From assembly GCA_017311185.1 (NCBI GenBank), contig JAESUZ010004792.1, positions 2,108,001 through 2,172,000 of the forward strand: a DNA stretch of 64,000 nucleotides, read 5' to 3'. Origin of the DNA: Proteles cristata cristata (lineage: Eukaryota > Chordata > Mammalia > Carnivora > Hyaenidae). The stretch's first letter is position 1; the number at the start of each line of letters is the position of its first letter. The notes beneath the pieces are model-generated. The model saw only the letters and a program-made list of their open reading frames with translations. It ran no database searches and was not told the origin of the DNA. A program made the translations under genes and the position numbers. This document shows, piece after piece, positions 44,360 to 55,712 of the stretch.

Positions 44360-44708
44360 TGAGTGTGGAAGCCTTTTCTGTCATTTTTTAAATGTTTGTT
44401 TATTTATATTTGAGAGAGAAGTGAGAGAGAGAATGAGAGAGAGAGAAAATGTGAGTGGGAAAGACCGAGAATCCTAAGGACCTTAGAATCCTTAGGACCC
44501 AGAATCCTCAGCAAGGCTCAAACTTACAAACCATGAGATCATGACCTAAGCTGAAATCAAGTCAGCCACTTAACCAACTGAGCCACCCAAGTGCCCCTGA
44601 GCCTCTCCTGTCTTATGCATATCTGCATTCCCATCACTAGGAAGCAACCACATAGTAAGTTCTCAATAAATTATTTAGCATATGAGAGCTCAATTAATGA
44701 ATAAATAA
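44360..44708 (+). mobile_element. L2 LINE 3' end, split by a SINE
   Basis: 'gagtgtggaagccttttctg' before the SINE, and 'cattcccatcactagg', 'ccacatagtaagttctcaat', 'gagctcaattaatgaataaa' after it, in L2 3' order. Confidence 0.72.
44370..44613 (-). mobile_element. Felid SINE (older, rearranged inside)
   Basis: Body 44383-44599, minus; ends 'actgagccacccaagtgccc'. Flanks 'agccttttctgtc' (44370-44382) and 'agcctctcctgtc' (44600-44612) are a diverged TSD. Inside, 'gaatcct' recurs three times with inverted 'ctaaggaccttag' (44471-44510), an unusual local reshuffle for this family. Confidence 0.88.
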
Positions 44709-44879
44709 ATGTGTCACAGTCTCTTAATTGGGGAAATGAAGGACTTGCTATAATTTATGACCAAGTTCTCTTGTGGTTCAGAATAAATATAACAATGTTA
44801 TGTCTTATGTAACAGTAAAAAGGATTCACAAAAGAATTTGTATGGAATAGAAGCACAAAAATAGAAGTGTTTCCCCTCT

Positions 44880-45405
44880 AGGGTCTGCTTGTCATGTGAT
44901 ATGGACTGCGATAGAGGGATGGACGAAAACACAGTGGGAATGGGTGGGATTTATGTAGCCTGGAAGTGTGTGGGAGCAGTGTCGGGTAAAGTTTCAAGCC
45001 AAGGTGACAGTCATGTTGTTCTTAAAAAATGAATTGAGATGCACTGAGTGGATGATGAAGGCAGGCAGTTCAAGCTGATTTATCTGAGAAGCAGGGAACA
45101 GATTAATGAAGGTGAAAACAGTATTAGAGGAAGAGTCCAGAGAAGAAGCCAGAAGCCTGGTTTGAGCCAAATTAACAAAGCTTCATGTTTTCTGCTTGCA
45201 AGTTGCACTGGATTCTGTACACAAGGTAACCATCGAAGGCTTTTATCAGAGGATGATTTGCATTTTGCAGAGATCAGGTTGGTAGTTATGTAAAGGATGG
45301 TGTGAATGGGATGAGGCAGATGCAGGAATACTCCCCTGTAACTGACTGCAACTGTCCAGGCTCAAAATTTACAGAGGCAGTGAAATAGAGAAAGGGGTAG
45401 CCTTT
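44880..45405 (-). mobile_element. Probable L2 LINE internal fragment, minus strand
   Basis: 'gtaaccatcgaaggctttta', 'tcagaggatgatttgcattt', 'tgaatgggatgaggcagatg' and 'ctgactgcaactgtccaggc' follow the widespread reverse L2 text around 'gagcagaggagtgacatgat'. The frames here are not conserved. Confidence 0.55.
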
Positions 45406-46780
45406 TAAAAATTAACAGAGAAATTTGACAGAAGACAGTAACCTGTTTCACCACTTGCCTATAAATTCTAAACTCAGTCTCCAGGAGAATGAATTTTCAA
45501 AGTACTCCACACAGTGCCTGACTTTTAAGGTCAGTCCCTATTGATTGAACTTGAACATGCAGCAGTTTAAATGCAGTTCCTTTGGTTTTTTTTTCTCCAA
45601 AGAGCCAGAGAGAGTTGGAACCAAAATTGCCATATGTTTAAAAGAAGATATTGAATTGGCTGAAATTTCTCATCTTTAGGCCAAGATAAACTTTCAGAAG
45701 AAAAAATTCTTGAATTTAACTGGAATTGCTCCTTACTATGAAAGATAAATTTCTAATACCTTAAAGGAGAGGAAGGAGAGGTGGCTGGACCCTAAGCTGT
45801 ACCCTGTGATTCAAATATAAATCACCAGGTTAGCTACATCTTCATCCTTAGCTGTCCATTGACAGAGTCACAAGTCCCTTGGGTGCCCCACCTTCCTGTG
45901 CTCCTGGGATTATCTAAAAAGGGACACTTCAGGGGTGGCTGAGCTGTGACTTAACTTGGCTGTGTTGTGTTTGGTTTGTGCTGGCATAACTGGAGGCTAG
46001 TAGACATTTACCATTTGGAGGTGATTAAATTCAAAATTGGATAGATAGACAACCATCTTAGGATTGTGTAATTAGTATCCAATGGAGATGCGCTAGGGTT
46101 GGGAGTGAGAGCTAGAGAGACCTGAGTCACAGAGTTTCAAAATCTGGTATGGAACCAGTTGGTCATGAAAGGGAGATGAACTCATTCCCATTCCCCTCAT
46201 GGGCCTGACTCCAAGTGATCAAAGTGTCTTCTTTGAGATATATATAATTGTGTTGTAACTTGGGGGATCTCTGATAAAGTTATGTTAAGGAAGAGTTGTA
46301 TTAATTGTTATCTTAAAAATATTCTTGATGAAAGGTTCAGCATAATCTAAAGAAAAGTAGTAGTCCACCTAATCCCTACACATACCAATCAGTGACCAGC
46401 CTTGTATCATTTATTCATTGCCCATTTTGAAAATGTGTTGCTATGCCTCGGGACCATGTTATGCACAAATACACAGCATTAAGATTTAGCCCAGACACTC
46501 AGGAGTGATTGTCCTCAGGGTCTTAGATACCCTACCTTTGCCCAACCCTTTGGAGTCCTGAAGGGATCAATAACTGGGTCATCTGTAAGCCATCCTCAGA
46601 AAACAAAGCACTTCCCACCCCAGGTAGGAATCCCCAAGTTAGGCATCGGTATAACTCTCCAAAGATGGGCAGGTGTGCCTTGGGATTCATAAGCAGACCA
46701 GAAGCCATGACAACAACAGAAAATAAAACATGTTTATGAATGATCAAGAGAATCTCAGAACATAGTTATGGCTTTAAAAG
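45406..46780. other. Unassigned intergenic DNA
   Basis: No element or gene recognised. The 71-codon minus frame at 46532-46747 has no domain. Confidence 0.4.
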
Positions 46781-47050
46781 ATGATAATTTGGGGGAGGGA
46801 GGATACCTGGGTGGCTCAGTTGGCTAAGTGACTTCTACTCAGGTCATAATCTCATGGTTCATGATTTTGAGCCCCACATAGAGCTCTCTCCTCTTAGCAC
46901 AGAGCCCACTTCAAATACTCTCTCTCTGCCCCTCCCCCACTAGATTTCTCTCTCTCTCTCTTTCTTTCTCTCTTTCTCTCTCTCTCTCTCTCCCTCTTTC
47001 AAAAATAAATTTTTAAAACATTAAAAAAATAAAAAATAGAATGATAATAA
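46780..47050 (+). mobile_element. Felid SINE (older class), first of a triple cluster
   Basis: Body 46796-47035: 'acctgggtggctcagttggc', 'tcatggttcatgattttgag', a long CT tract with TTTC units, 'caaaaataaatttttaaaac'. Flank words 'gatgataattt' (46780-46790) and 'atgataataattttt' (47041-47055) look like its TSD. Confidence 0.9.
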
Positions 47051-47051
47051 T

Positions 47052-47150
47052 TTTTAAAGATGTTATTTTAAAGTAATCTCTACACACAGTGTGGGGCTCG
47101 AACATAACCCCAAGATCGAGAGCCAGCCAGGTGCCCCAATGATGATAATT
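47052..47150 (-). mobile_element. Short old CAN-SINE, second of the cluster
   Basis: Only about 86 bp: 'tttaaagatgttattttaaa', 'gtaatctctacacacagtgt', 'ggggctcgaacataacccc', 'gagccagccaggtgcccc'. This is the short tRNA-like carnivore SINE form without the CT-rich body. 'atgatgataattt' follows it. Confidence 0.82.
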
Positions 47151-47387
47151 TCTTTCTTTTTTTTTAATTTTTAAAAATGTTTTACTTATTTCTGAGAGAG
47201 AGAGGCAGCATGAGCAGGGGAGGGTCAGAGAGAGAGGGAAATACAGAATCTGAAGCAGGCTCTGGGCTCTGAGCTAGTTATCAACACAGAGCTGGATGCC
47301 GGGCTCAAACCCATGAACTGTGAGAACATGACTGGAGCTGAAGTCGGATGCTTAACTGACTGAGCCACCCTGGAACCCTGATGATTT
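47138..47387 (-). mobile_element. Felid SINE, third of the cluster
   Basis: Body 47152-47378: T-rich tail complement, 'ctgagagagagaggcagcat', 'ggctctgggctctgagctag', 'gactgagccaccctggaacc'. Flanks 'gatgataattt' (47141-47151) and 'tgatgattt' (47379-47387). Confidence 0.92.
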
Positions 47388-47519
47388 CAAGTGGATTATT
47401 TTCTGATTAAAAACCAAAGCAAAACAAAATTCTGTTAAGAGTCAAAAAGCCTAAGTTTGAATATGTCCTATGGCATTTACTACTTTTCTCTTAAACTCTT
47501 TGTACCTCAGTTTCCTCTC

Positions 47520-47955
47520 TTCCATGCATTAATCACTCCATAAACACTTACTGGACATCTATTATGTGCCAGACACTGTGTTGGGAACTGGAAATAAATA
47601 GCTTTTATTAGATACTATGGAAAATGAATAACCCCTACAGTTTGGTGGTTTATAATCTTATGGGGAGATAGTACATGTATACGGACAATAATGATACACT
47701 GCCAGGAAGAAAAGTTCCAAGAAGAGTTATAATCAAAATACAGTGGAGCCAAAATGAAGGGATACTCTAAAAAATGAGGGAAATTGTGCCAAGGAAGCTT
47801 CACTGAGGAGACAGCATTTGAATTGACCTGAGGAGACAGCATCTGAATTGACCCTTGAAGGTTAGGGAGAATTTCAACCAGGGAAAGGGGATCTGTGGTG
47901 AAGGGAACCTTCTGTTATGCACAGGATGAGACCACATAAATGGGCCAGTTTGCCT
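47520..47955 (-). mobile_element. L2 LINE 3' end with a 25-bp tandem duplication
   Basis: Reverse L2: 'cataaacacttactggacat', 'tattatgtgccagacactgt', 'gttgggaactggaaataaat', 'aggaagcttcactgaggaga', 'agggaaccttctgttatgca'. The unit 'ctgaggagacagcatttgaa' plus 5 bases is tandemly duplicated at 47803-47827 and 47828-47852, with one mismatch. Confidence 0.8.
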
Positions 47956-48434
47956 GGCAGTGAAATCATGGAAAATCATCCGTGAAAAATCCAAAGGTTG
48001 TGTTAACATGAGCCAAGCCAAAATGGTGCTTAAACTGTACATGTAATTACATGTCTGGATGTGAATTGTTTCCTGAAATCACCAACACTGCCCTAGAATT
48101 CCTGGTGGTGCAAAGACAATGGACTGCTGGGATTCTCAGGAGATCAGGGGCCACAGCAGCAACAAGGCATCCTAGGGAAGAAGACTCTTCATCTACTAGC
48201 TTGGTTGGTGACTCTTGCAATCTGCTTGCCCATGAGAATGTCTGTGGACTTTAAGGCGTTACTGAGAATTTCAGAAAAATTTCATCTACTCATATCCAAA
48301 AGTGAGCATCTTCTCTGATGTATTTGATTCACTGAAGGATCTGCAGAGCTGCCTAATGGTGATCATGCTTCTCTGAGGGGCATTTGGGTATGATCATAAC
48401 GAGGCTATAAACATTATTATTACTATAATACTAG
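47956..48434. other. Unassigned intergenic DNA
   Basis: Nothing recognised. Confidence 0.4.
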
Positions 48435-48618
48435 CATATAGTCTTGTACAAAGTTTCAAACTGCTTTCATTTTTATCATCTCAACTGCCCCAACAATGAC
48501 CGCATAAATCTTTTTTAGACAGGAACAAGCTGAGATTCAGACATGCTGATTAAATGACCTACTCAAAGACATAATAAGTGGCAGAATATTAACTTCATAA
48601 CCAGGTCTTTTTGGATTA
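48435..48618 (+). mobile_element. MIR SINE relic
   Basis: 'tcatttttatcatctcaact', 'ttagacaggaacaagctgag', 'attaaatgacctactcaaag', 'acataataagtggcagaata', 'ttcataaccaggtctttttg' in MIR order. Confidence 0.8.
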
Positions 48619-49529
48619 TGGGAGCCAGGGGGGAAACCTACAAGTCTGCAAACCTTGGATCTGACTCACTTTCTGCAAATTTAAACAGTATACTTACCTG
48701 AAGGTGGGCTATCTCTGCCGGGGCTAAGGTTGTTATTCTGTTTCGGGGACCTGTCTTGGCCAAGGATGACTCTGGGGCCCTGTCTCAGATGGCTCAGCAG
48801 AACCATCAGGCTGAAGTTTCACTTCCATGGAATTCTGTGTAGGACACAGATACACCAAATTCCACAAACACAGAAACTCTAACTTCAGATGCCTGATGGA
48901 AAGCACCAAAGCATTTCCTGATCTCTGAAACAAAAATAGAGGTAAGCAATACTGCACTTAATGAAATGTTAGAAGAAAGAAGGTAGAAGTAAAGGGGAGC
49001 CCATAGAGCTCTTTCAGTGGCACAAAGAATGAAGAAGGGCTAAGTGAGGCTATGAATTATACTTCCAAACTTAAAGTCCAAGCACAAGGACTTCATGCTC
49101 CTCCTCAAACTGACCTCTGTGCAGATTGGACCCAGGAGCCCAATTAGCCTGTTTTCCTTCACAGTACATACTGAAGTATGGGCACTAGTAGCATGGAACT
49201 TAGGGTACCAGAGAAGGCTTTCTAAGTGCTCAGCAGAGCAGGGCCCATCCTGCTTTGGTCATCCATCTTTCTCCTCCTGATGGCATCTTCTCCAATAGTG
49301 GGGCCATTTCTACTCGCTATTTCACCTGTCAGCTCTGGTTTATGCATCAATTCATTTATTCACGAATGCTTGTCCATGTGCACTGAGGGCACCAAGTACT
49401 ATAAGCCAGAGTTACCACCTACCGTCATTGACAGTACCACCATTGATGGTACTGAGTGGGTGAACAGGTGCCATGTAAGGCACAGTCAGATATTCTCTCC
49501 TCTAATTTATGGGACTTTCTAACAACACT
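48619..49529. other. Unassigned intergenic DNA
   Basis: A faint L2-like 'attcatttattcacgaatgc' (49350) may be an L2 relic. Frames up to 98 codons (49226-49522) lack a domain. Confidence 0.4.
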
Positions 49530-49608
49530 GGAGTGGCGATGTTAATTATAAAAGGGAACTCGGTTTTAGAGAGGTTAAGAGACTTGCTCAAGGTGCTTCT
49601 GATTAAAC
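49530..49608 (+). mobile_element. Possible MIR relic
   Basis: 'ttttagagaggttaagagac' and 'ttgctcaaggtgcttctgat' match the MIR core; nothing on either side extends it. Confidence 0.45.
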
Positions 49609-50685
49609 CATTATTCTCAGCCGTCTGTGGCCATTCGAGGTATATATACCTTCTCTGCCATTATACTTTGGTCTTTCGGAGTCAACACTGAGTCTCCACT
49701 TTCTTCCTCATTTCATTTTAAGTTCCCTTGGTCTCCAGCCAATTTATTCTAATTTTTTTCCTATGTGGAAATGTACTACAGTCTCAGGTACAAAACTGCA
49801 TAAGCTGAGGAAATATTTCAGTGGAGGTATATGGTGAGTGCTGGGGGGCCGAGGTGAACTGAGCCAGTTTGCGATGGTATGGAAACAAAGCCCTTACAAA
49901 TATAAGAAATATTATCTGGTCTTCTTCATCTCCATGGCAGAACAGCAGGATGCCCACTACTGGGAATAAAATAAAATGAATTCCCTGGAGGAAAGACATA
50001 TAGCAGTCTTTCAGATCATTTTCTGAGCAACTGTCACTTTGCTGGAATGCCATAGAACTGCTTCATAGGGTGGGAGAGATTAGAGTTAGGTCTTAGATGA
50101 GGTGGTCTGCAGAAGTACCCTCGCTAAAGCCTATACCAGTGGTCTTGCCTTCCTGATTTTCACCTGGTGGTGTCAGGAGATGGAGAGTCTCAGGTTAAGT
50201 GGCTCAGTTGGGGTATCCAAAATGATGCCCTAGGAAGAGCTGAAGTCCCCCCAGTGTTCTCTATGCTATTTTCAAACAGCTGTAATCTAAGTTCCCTACC
50301 TCCTTTGACACTTTAGTTTCAACCTTTTGAGAAGGATCCATCCCCTTAGCAATTTCTGTGCAAAGTTTGTATGATTTGGCAAGTTGACAGTGAACAGATT
50401 TCAGATTGTGGCTGGGTGTTGGTGGTGATGATGGGCAGGGGGGTGAATATGACTTGTCGCATGGAGGTACTTTCTACTCTGTACCCTGTCTCTGGGAACA
50501 TGGTTAAAGAGGCCTTTATGTTGCATCCAAAATATCATTCTCATGAATCTGTTTTGAGTTTAGTTTTGCTTTCCTGGAGAAAAGATCTACTTCTTGTATT
50601 AATTTTAGATTAGTAACCCCAAATGGATAAAAGCCATTGTATACAGATACTTGAAAGAACTAATTCTGCATTTTGTTTGCTTATT
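49609..50685. other. Unassigned intergenic DNA
   Basis: Nothing recognised. Confidence 0.4.
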
Positions 50686-50940
50686 TCCTTTGTTTTATTT
50701 ATTATTTATTTATTTATTTATTTATCTTTTATATCTTATCTTTATTGTCAAGTTGGTTTCCATATAATTCCCAGTGCTCATGCCCATCACCCCTTTTTCT
50801 CTCTCCCCCACCCCCATCAACCCTCAATTTGTTCTCAGTATTTAAGAGTCTCTTAAGGTTTGCCTCCCTCCATATTCTTAACTATTTTTTCTCCTTCCCC
50901 TTCCCCGGTCCTCTGTTAAGTTTCTCATTTTAATTTTTTT
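50686..50940 (-). mobile_element. Felid L1 3' end, 5'-truncated
   Basis: (TTTA)n tail complement, then 'tattgtcaagttggtttcca', 'cccagtgctcatgcccatca', 'ctctcccccacccccatcaa', 'cagtatttaagagtctctta', 'cggtcctctgttaagtttct'. Reverse carnivore L1 3' UTR. The 5'-truncation is close to 50940. Confidence 0.88.
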
Positions 50941-50944
50941 TGTT

Positions 50945-51228
50945 TTAATTTTTGCCAGAGGGGAAGTAGGTAGGGGTGAGAAAAATGGATGAAGGGGAAT
51001 AGGAGACGCAGGCTTACAGTTATGAAATAAATAAGTCATGGAAATGAAAAGGACAATGCAGGGAATATAGTCAATAATACTGTGACAGTGTTATATGGTG
51101 ACAGATTGCAGCTACACTTGTGATAAGCATAGCATAATGTATATAAAGGTTGAATCATTATTGTTGTACATATGAAACTAATGTAACATGGGCATCAACT
51201 GTACTGTAGAAAAATAAATAAATAAAAG
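50945..51228 (+). mobile_element. Older L1M 3' end, plus strand
   Basis: 'agttatgaaataaataagtc', 'gggaatatagtcaataatac', 'tatatggtgacagattgcag', 'cataatgtatataaaggttg', 'tgttgtacatatgaaactaa', 'tcaactgtactgtagaaaaa'. It meets the minus-strand L1 end-to-end at their 5'-truncated sides. Confidence 0.85.
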
Positions 51229-51389
51229 GATACTCAAAATAAAATTCTTCCAAGTCTACCCTTTGCTATCAATCCTGTTCATAAGGTTATTTCTGAGGAG
51301 AAGAAAAAAAATCAAAACTAACACCTCCCAGTGACTTCTCACTGTGACTTGCAATTGAGAATTTATTTGATCCTTCTTCTCTAGGTGAA

Positions 51390-51478
51390 AAATCCCTAGA
51401 CAGCAAAGACCAGGGCTATTAAACTCAGCATCCACAGGCTTAGAAGGTATTCAATAAACTACTGAACGAACAAACTGA
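51390..51478 (+). mobile_element. L2 LINE 3' end
   Basis: 'actcagcatccacaggctta', 'gaaggtattcaataaactac', 'tgaacgaac' fit the L2 terminus. Confidence 0.6.
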
Positions 51479-52605
51479 TGAGATGTATGGTAGAGAGAGA
51501 TGGGCATCAATAGCTCAATGCATCTATAGTCCTGGTACCTAATGTAATCAGTGCAGCCTGACTACACCCAGGCCATTCCATGTGCTTGCGGTGCAGTCCC
51601 TTTGAGAGAAAGACCCTGGGGGTAGCCTCTCCTCTGAGCACCTCCAAGGTCTATGTCTGCTCCCTAAATGATCACTTGAAAACATGTATTGTACTATTTT
51701 CTGGGCCTAGCCTTAAATTATTTCCAGGCATACCTCATCATACTATGAAGCTGTTTTTTCTTCCTCTGGGCCTTAGTCTCTATCTAGACAATTCCCCAGC
51801 AGACAACATCCAGATACTTCCTCCTGCAAGCCCAAGAAGGAACCGTTTTGGGAAACTGGAAAAAAGAGTTACATTCCCTTCTGTCCTTTCCCAGTGCCAT
51901 CGTATTTTAGATTAGCAGGCTGTCTTCCTATAAGATTCCAAGAGTTCAAGCTTGAGGAAAATAAGGTGAAGACCAAGAAGACCCTACCTTCACTTCTTGT
52001 CCCTTTTTAGGGGTAATGTGCCAATAAGCAGGGAGAGTGACAACCTCAAGTAGCAGGGCTAACCTTAGGGACCCCTGGAGCAGCAGTGAGAGCCAAGCTC
52101 CCTCATGGTTTTGAGCAGAAGGTCAAAAGGGCTGCAAGTACTTCACATAACAGTGCCCAACATTTTCAGCAAAGGCGTTTGGAGCCCTCTCCAAAGCCAA
52201 TTTTCCATTACATGTGACAAGGCTATACCTCTGCTATCTCTAAACAGATAGAAATTTAGGAAATGAAGTCCAACTCGTGATTGCCAGAAAGATTTACTTC
52301 TCAAGTAAAATAATTTTTGTGCCAATTTCTCTAAGACTCCAGCCAAACCTGATTGATGGCAACTCTTTTACTTTCCATCGGAACCCACACTGGCCTCAGT
52401 AATTGTTTATAAAATTGACTTTACTGAGTTTGATAATAAGTAAGGACCAGGAAATGTTATGTGCTTTCTGCACTGACAGTAGTATGGAGTGAGTGAAACA
52501 AAAAAAAATTTTTTAAGTCAGTTCTGAGGTTCAACCCTGGACTTTCAAGTAAATATATATTACCTATGCCATAAGAGTATTGAGAAACTTCAACCTAAAA
52601 GAAAC
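51479..52605. other. Unassigned intergenic DNA
   Basis: The 111-codon plus frame at 51580-51915 and others have no domain. Nothing recognised. Confidence 0.4.
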
Positions 52606-52984
52606 ATGATACCTGTTCTGTATCACTTTGCTGAGTGCTCTGGGTATAATAACAGATTAGACAATCACATATTTCCATTCAGTAAGAGGATAGAGACAAC
52701 TAAAATGCGATTCTAATATGTGAAAACAACAAACAAGTAAATAAATAAAATAATTTCAGGTTACAACCATAAAGAGAAAAAAAAACAACAACTAGAAGTA
52801 GTGAAATGGACTGGATGTGGATGTTTGAATGATGAAAAAGAACCAAAAATACAGTTATTTAGGAAGAATTTCTAACAAGAGGGATTAGTAGGTGACAAAG
52901 CCCCGTAGTGAGAAAGAGCTGGCTGTATTTTCCAAGACAGAGGGAAATCAGTGCAGCTGAGACTTGACGAACATGGAGATGAAT
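52606..52984 (-). mobile_element. L2 LINE fragment, minus strand
   Basis: 'ctgagtgctctgggtataat', 'aacagattagacaatcac', 'aataaataaaataatttcag', 'aaagagctggctgtattttc' follow reverse L2 text. Confidence 0.6.
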
Positions 52985-54045
52985 AGTAGAAGAGATGCAA
53001 AAAGCATCAAGTGCTTATAAGGATATGGAGCAACAAGGATTTTCGTTCATCGATGGTGTGAATACAAAATAGTAGAGCCACTTTGGGAAATAGTTTGGTT
53101 GTTTCCTACAAAACTAAAGATTCTCTAACCAATGGTCCAGCAATTATGATGTTTGGTAATTACCCCAATGAGCTAAAAACTTATGTCCACATAAAAATTC
53201 TCACATGAATGATTACAGCAGCTTTATTAATAACATCCAAAACTTGGAAACAACCAAAATGCTCTTCAACAGGTGCATAAATAGGGGAGCCTGGGTGGCT
53301 CAGTCGGTTAAGTGTCTGACTTCCGCTCAGATCATGATCTCGTGGTTCATGGGTTCCAGACCGGCATAGGGCTCTGTGCTGACAAACAGCTCAGAGCTTG
53401 GAGCCTGTTTCAGATTCTGTGTCTCCCTCTCTCTCTGACCTTCCCCTGCTTGCATTGTCTCTCTTTCTCTCAGAAATAAATAAAAACTTAAAAAAAAAAA
53501 AACAGGTGAAACAGTAGTACATCCAGAAAATGAAATATTATTCAGTACCAAAAAGAAATTAACCATCAAGCAATGAAAAGACATATAAGAGCCCTAAATG
53601 AATTAGTAAGTAAAAGAAAGCCATTCTAAAAAGGCTGCATAATGCATGATTCCAATTATATGACATTCTGGAAAAGGCAACACTATGAGTCAGTACAAAG
53701 ATCAGTAGTTTCCAAGGGTTGGTAGAGGTTGAGGAGGGATGAATAGGCTAATTTTTAGGGCAGTGAAACTATCTAATATGATACTGTAATAGTGGATCCA
53801 TATCGTTATACATTTGTCAAACCCAACAGGAGTGCACCCTAATGTAAACTGTGGACTTTATTTAATGATATGTCAGTATTGGCTAATCAGTTATAACAAA
53901 TGTACCACACTAATACAAGAAATCTGTGTTTATATGGGTAAGGAAAAAAAGGGTGTGTATAGGAACACACACAGCATTCTGTGCTTTCCATTCAGTTTTT
54001 ATGTAAATCTAAAAATGCTGTAAAATCTAAAGTTTATTAATTAGA
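52985..54045 (+). mobile_element. L1M 3' end, plus strand, split by a SINE
   Basis: 'tgcttataaggatatggagc', 'gccactttgggaaatagttt', 'agcagctttattaataacat', 'caaaacttggaaacaaccaa' before the SINE. After it come 'tgaaatattattcagtacca', 'gcatgattccaattatatga' and 'ttggtagaggttgagg'. Old ORF2 end and 3' UTR with no open frame. Confidence 0.82.
53284..53500 (+). mobile_element. Felid SINE inside L1M
   Basis: 'agcctgggtggctcagtcgg', 'cagctcagagcttggagcct', CT tract, 'agaaataaataaaaactta'. Flanks 'aacaggtg' at about 53268 and 53501 appear to be a partly decayed TSD. Confidence 0.92.
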
Positions 54046-54299
54046 ACAAAAAGAACCAGCAATAATAAAACTTGGCAGAATTGTCAGAAAACATAACGTC
54101 AGGACTCTGGAAACTGACCACAAGCATGCAACAAGTTGAAAAGCAAATATTCGAGAGAAAACACTGAACCTTGGTAAGAACAGTGGGATTTTATAATATT
54201 TAAGCCTGAGGCTTGTTCCACCTCCCCTATCAGCTCTAATTCCTTGGAACTATAGCCCTAGAAGAACTAGGCAAGCCATGGGGAACATAAGCCTTAGTA
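54046..54299. other. Unassigned DNA
   Basis: Nothing recognised. Confidence 0.4.
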
Positions 54300-54600
54300 A
54301 ATTAAAGAATCCAGACTCAAAAGGTGACATAATATATTCCATTCATATGATATTCTGGAAAAAGCTAAGAAATAGGAACAGAAAGACTGTGGTTGCTGGG
54401 ACTGAAACTTGGGGAATCGTTTGTAAAAGGGAAACATAAGAAATTTTTGAGATGACGAATTTTCTCAGTTTTCATTTTGGTAATGGTTAGACAACTAGAC
54501 GTTGTTTGTCAACGTCCTAAGTCAAAACTTATAGAACTATTTACCAGAAAGAAAAAATTTCTTTATGGAAAAAAGATGTGAATAATAAAAAGACAACCTG
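54300..54600 (+). mobile_element. L1M 3' end fragment
   Basis: 'attcatatgatattctggaa', 'agaaagactgtggttgctgg', 'tgagatgacgaattttctca' and 'ttttcattttggtaatggtt' match plus-strand old L1 3' UTR. Confidence 0.7.
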
Positions 54601-54724
54601 AGCCTTATGAACACATGTAGAACCTAATGACTAATGAGCACTTGAATGGCTTATGGAAGGACATAGGACATTGGGATTACATTGCTTCGCCAGGTTTTTT
54701 TTGTTTTTTTTTTTTGCAGGGGGA

Positions 54725-54824
54725 GTAGCAAATCATTTACTGTCTCCTTTCTCAGATTCATATATAAAATGGTGATGGCAATAGTACCTACTTCACAGAG
54801 ATTAGTAAGAATAGAGTGAGTTGG
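54725..54824 (-). mobile_element. MIR SINE relic
   Basis: 'aaatcatttactgtctcctt', 'tctcagattcatatataaaa', 'tggtgatggcaatagtacct', 'acttcacagagattag' fit reverse MIR. Directly followed by a felid SINE. Confidence 0.65.
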
Positions 54825-54825
54825 T

Positions 54826-55018
54826 GCACCTGGATGGCTCAGTTGGCTAAGTGTCTGACTCTTGATTTCAGCTCAAGTCATTATCTCACTGTTCATGAGA
54901 TCAAGCCCCACATTGGATTCTGTGCTTACAGCATGGAGCCTGCTTGGAATTCTCTCTGTCCCTCTCTTTCTGCCCCTATGCTGCTCTCTCTCTCTCTTTA
55001 AATAAATAAACAAAAAAA
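54826..55018 (+). mobile_element. Felid SINE, oldest-looking class
   Basis: 'gcacctggatggctcagttg', 'tgactcttgatttcagctca', 'acagcatggagcctgcttgg', short CT tract, 'aaataaataaacaaa'. Many mismatches from the young class and no TSD found. Confidence 0.92.
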
Positions 55019-55289
55019 GACCACAATTAGTTAACCCTAAAATGCTTAGGATATTATGAAACTAAAATTAGTATTAGTTTTTTAAAACTTTCATATTGAT
55101 TGGAAAATAAAAGTAATCTTATATATTTTATCCTTATAAGACATGATTGTCTAAGCAAAAATAAAGGCTAAGAAATTTCAAAATAATATATAGAATTAAC
55201 AAATAAATTTAAAGGTATCACAGTATGCCACACCAATTCTTAAAAATTATATTTTTGTATACTAGTAGAAAACTAGTTTTTGTGACTTT
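55019..55289. other. Unassigned AT-rich DNA
   Basis: Nothing recognised. Confidence 0.4.
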
Positions 55290-55560
55290 TTAATACTTAA
55301 ATTATCTTTATTCACATATAATTAACATATAATAAAGTTTGACAAATTTGAATGTACAATTTGATGTTTTAACAAATATACTCAAATATACTCATGTAAT
55401 CACCTGCACATTCATTATATATTTCTTTCACTATAAATTTCTTCAGTAACCCTTTGCCATCTTTTCCTTCCCCACAGCCTCAGTTCCTGGCAAACATTGA
55501 TCTGCTTTCCTCTATATAGTTTTTTGTTTTCTAGAAATTCATAAAAGATGAATCTAAAAA
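55290..55560 (-). mobile_element. L1M 3'-end fragment
   Basis: 'attcacatataattaacata', 'tgtacaatttgatgttttaa', 'gtaatcacctgcacattcat', 'gcaaacattgatctgctttc', 'ttctagaaattcataaaag' are reverse old L1. Confidence 0.75.
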
Positions 55561-55619
55561 ATTCCCAATCATGTATCTAGCTTTTCTCCTTGACTACAAA
55601 CCCTTTAGAATGGGAGAAA

Positions 55620-55620
55620 T

Positions 55621-55658
<38 letters not shown>

Positions 55659-55712
55659 ACCTACCTATCTATCTAACCTACCTACCTACCTACCTATATA
55701 TCATCTATCTAT
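55620..55712. repeat. Compound (TC)n / (CTAC)n / (CTAT)n microsatellite
   Basis: A TC tract with two interruptions, then CTAC, CTAT and TATC units to about 55712. Confidence 0.95.

Noticed and set aside
46780..47387. CRISPR-like repeated words
   Set aside because: The repeats are SINE target duplications, not regularly spaced repeats, and the organism is a mammal.
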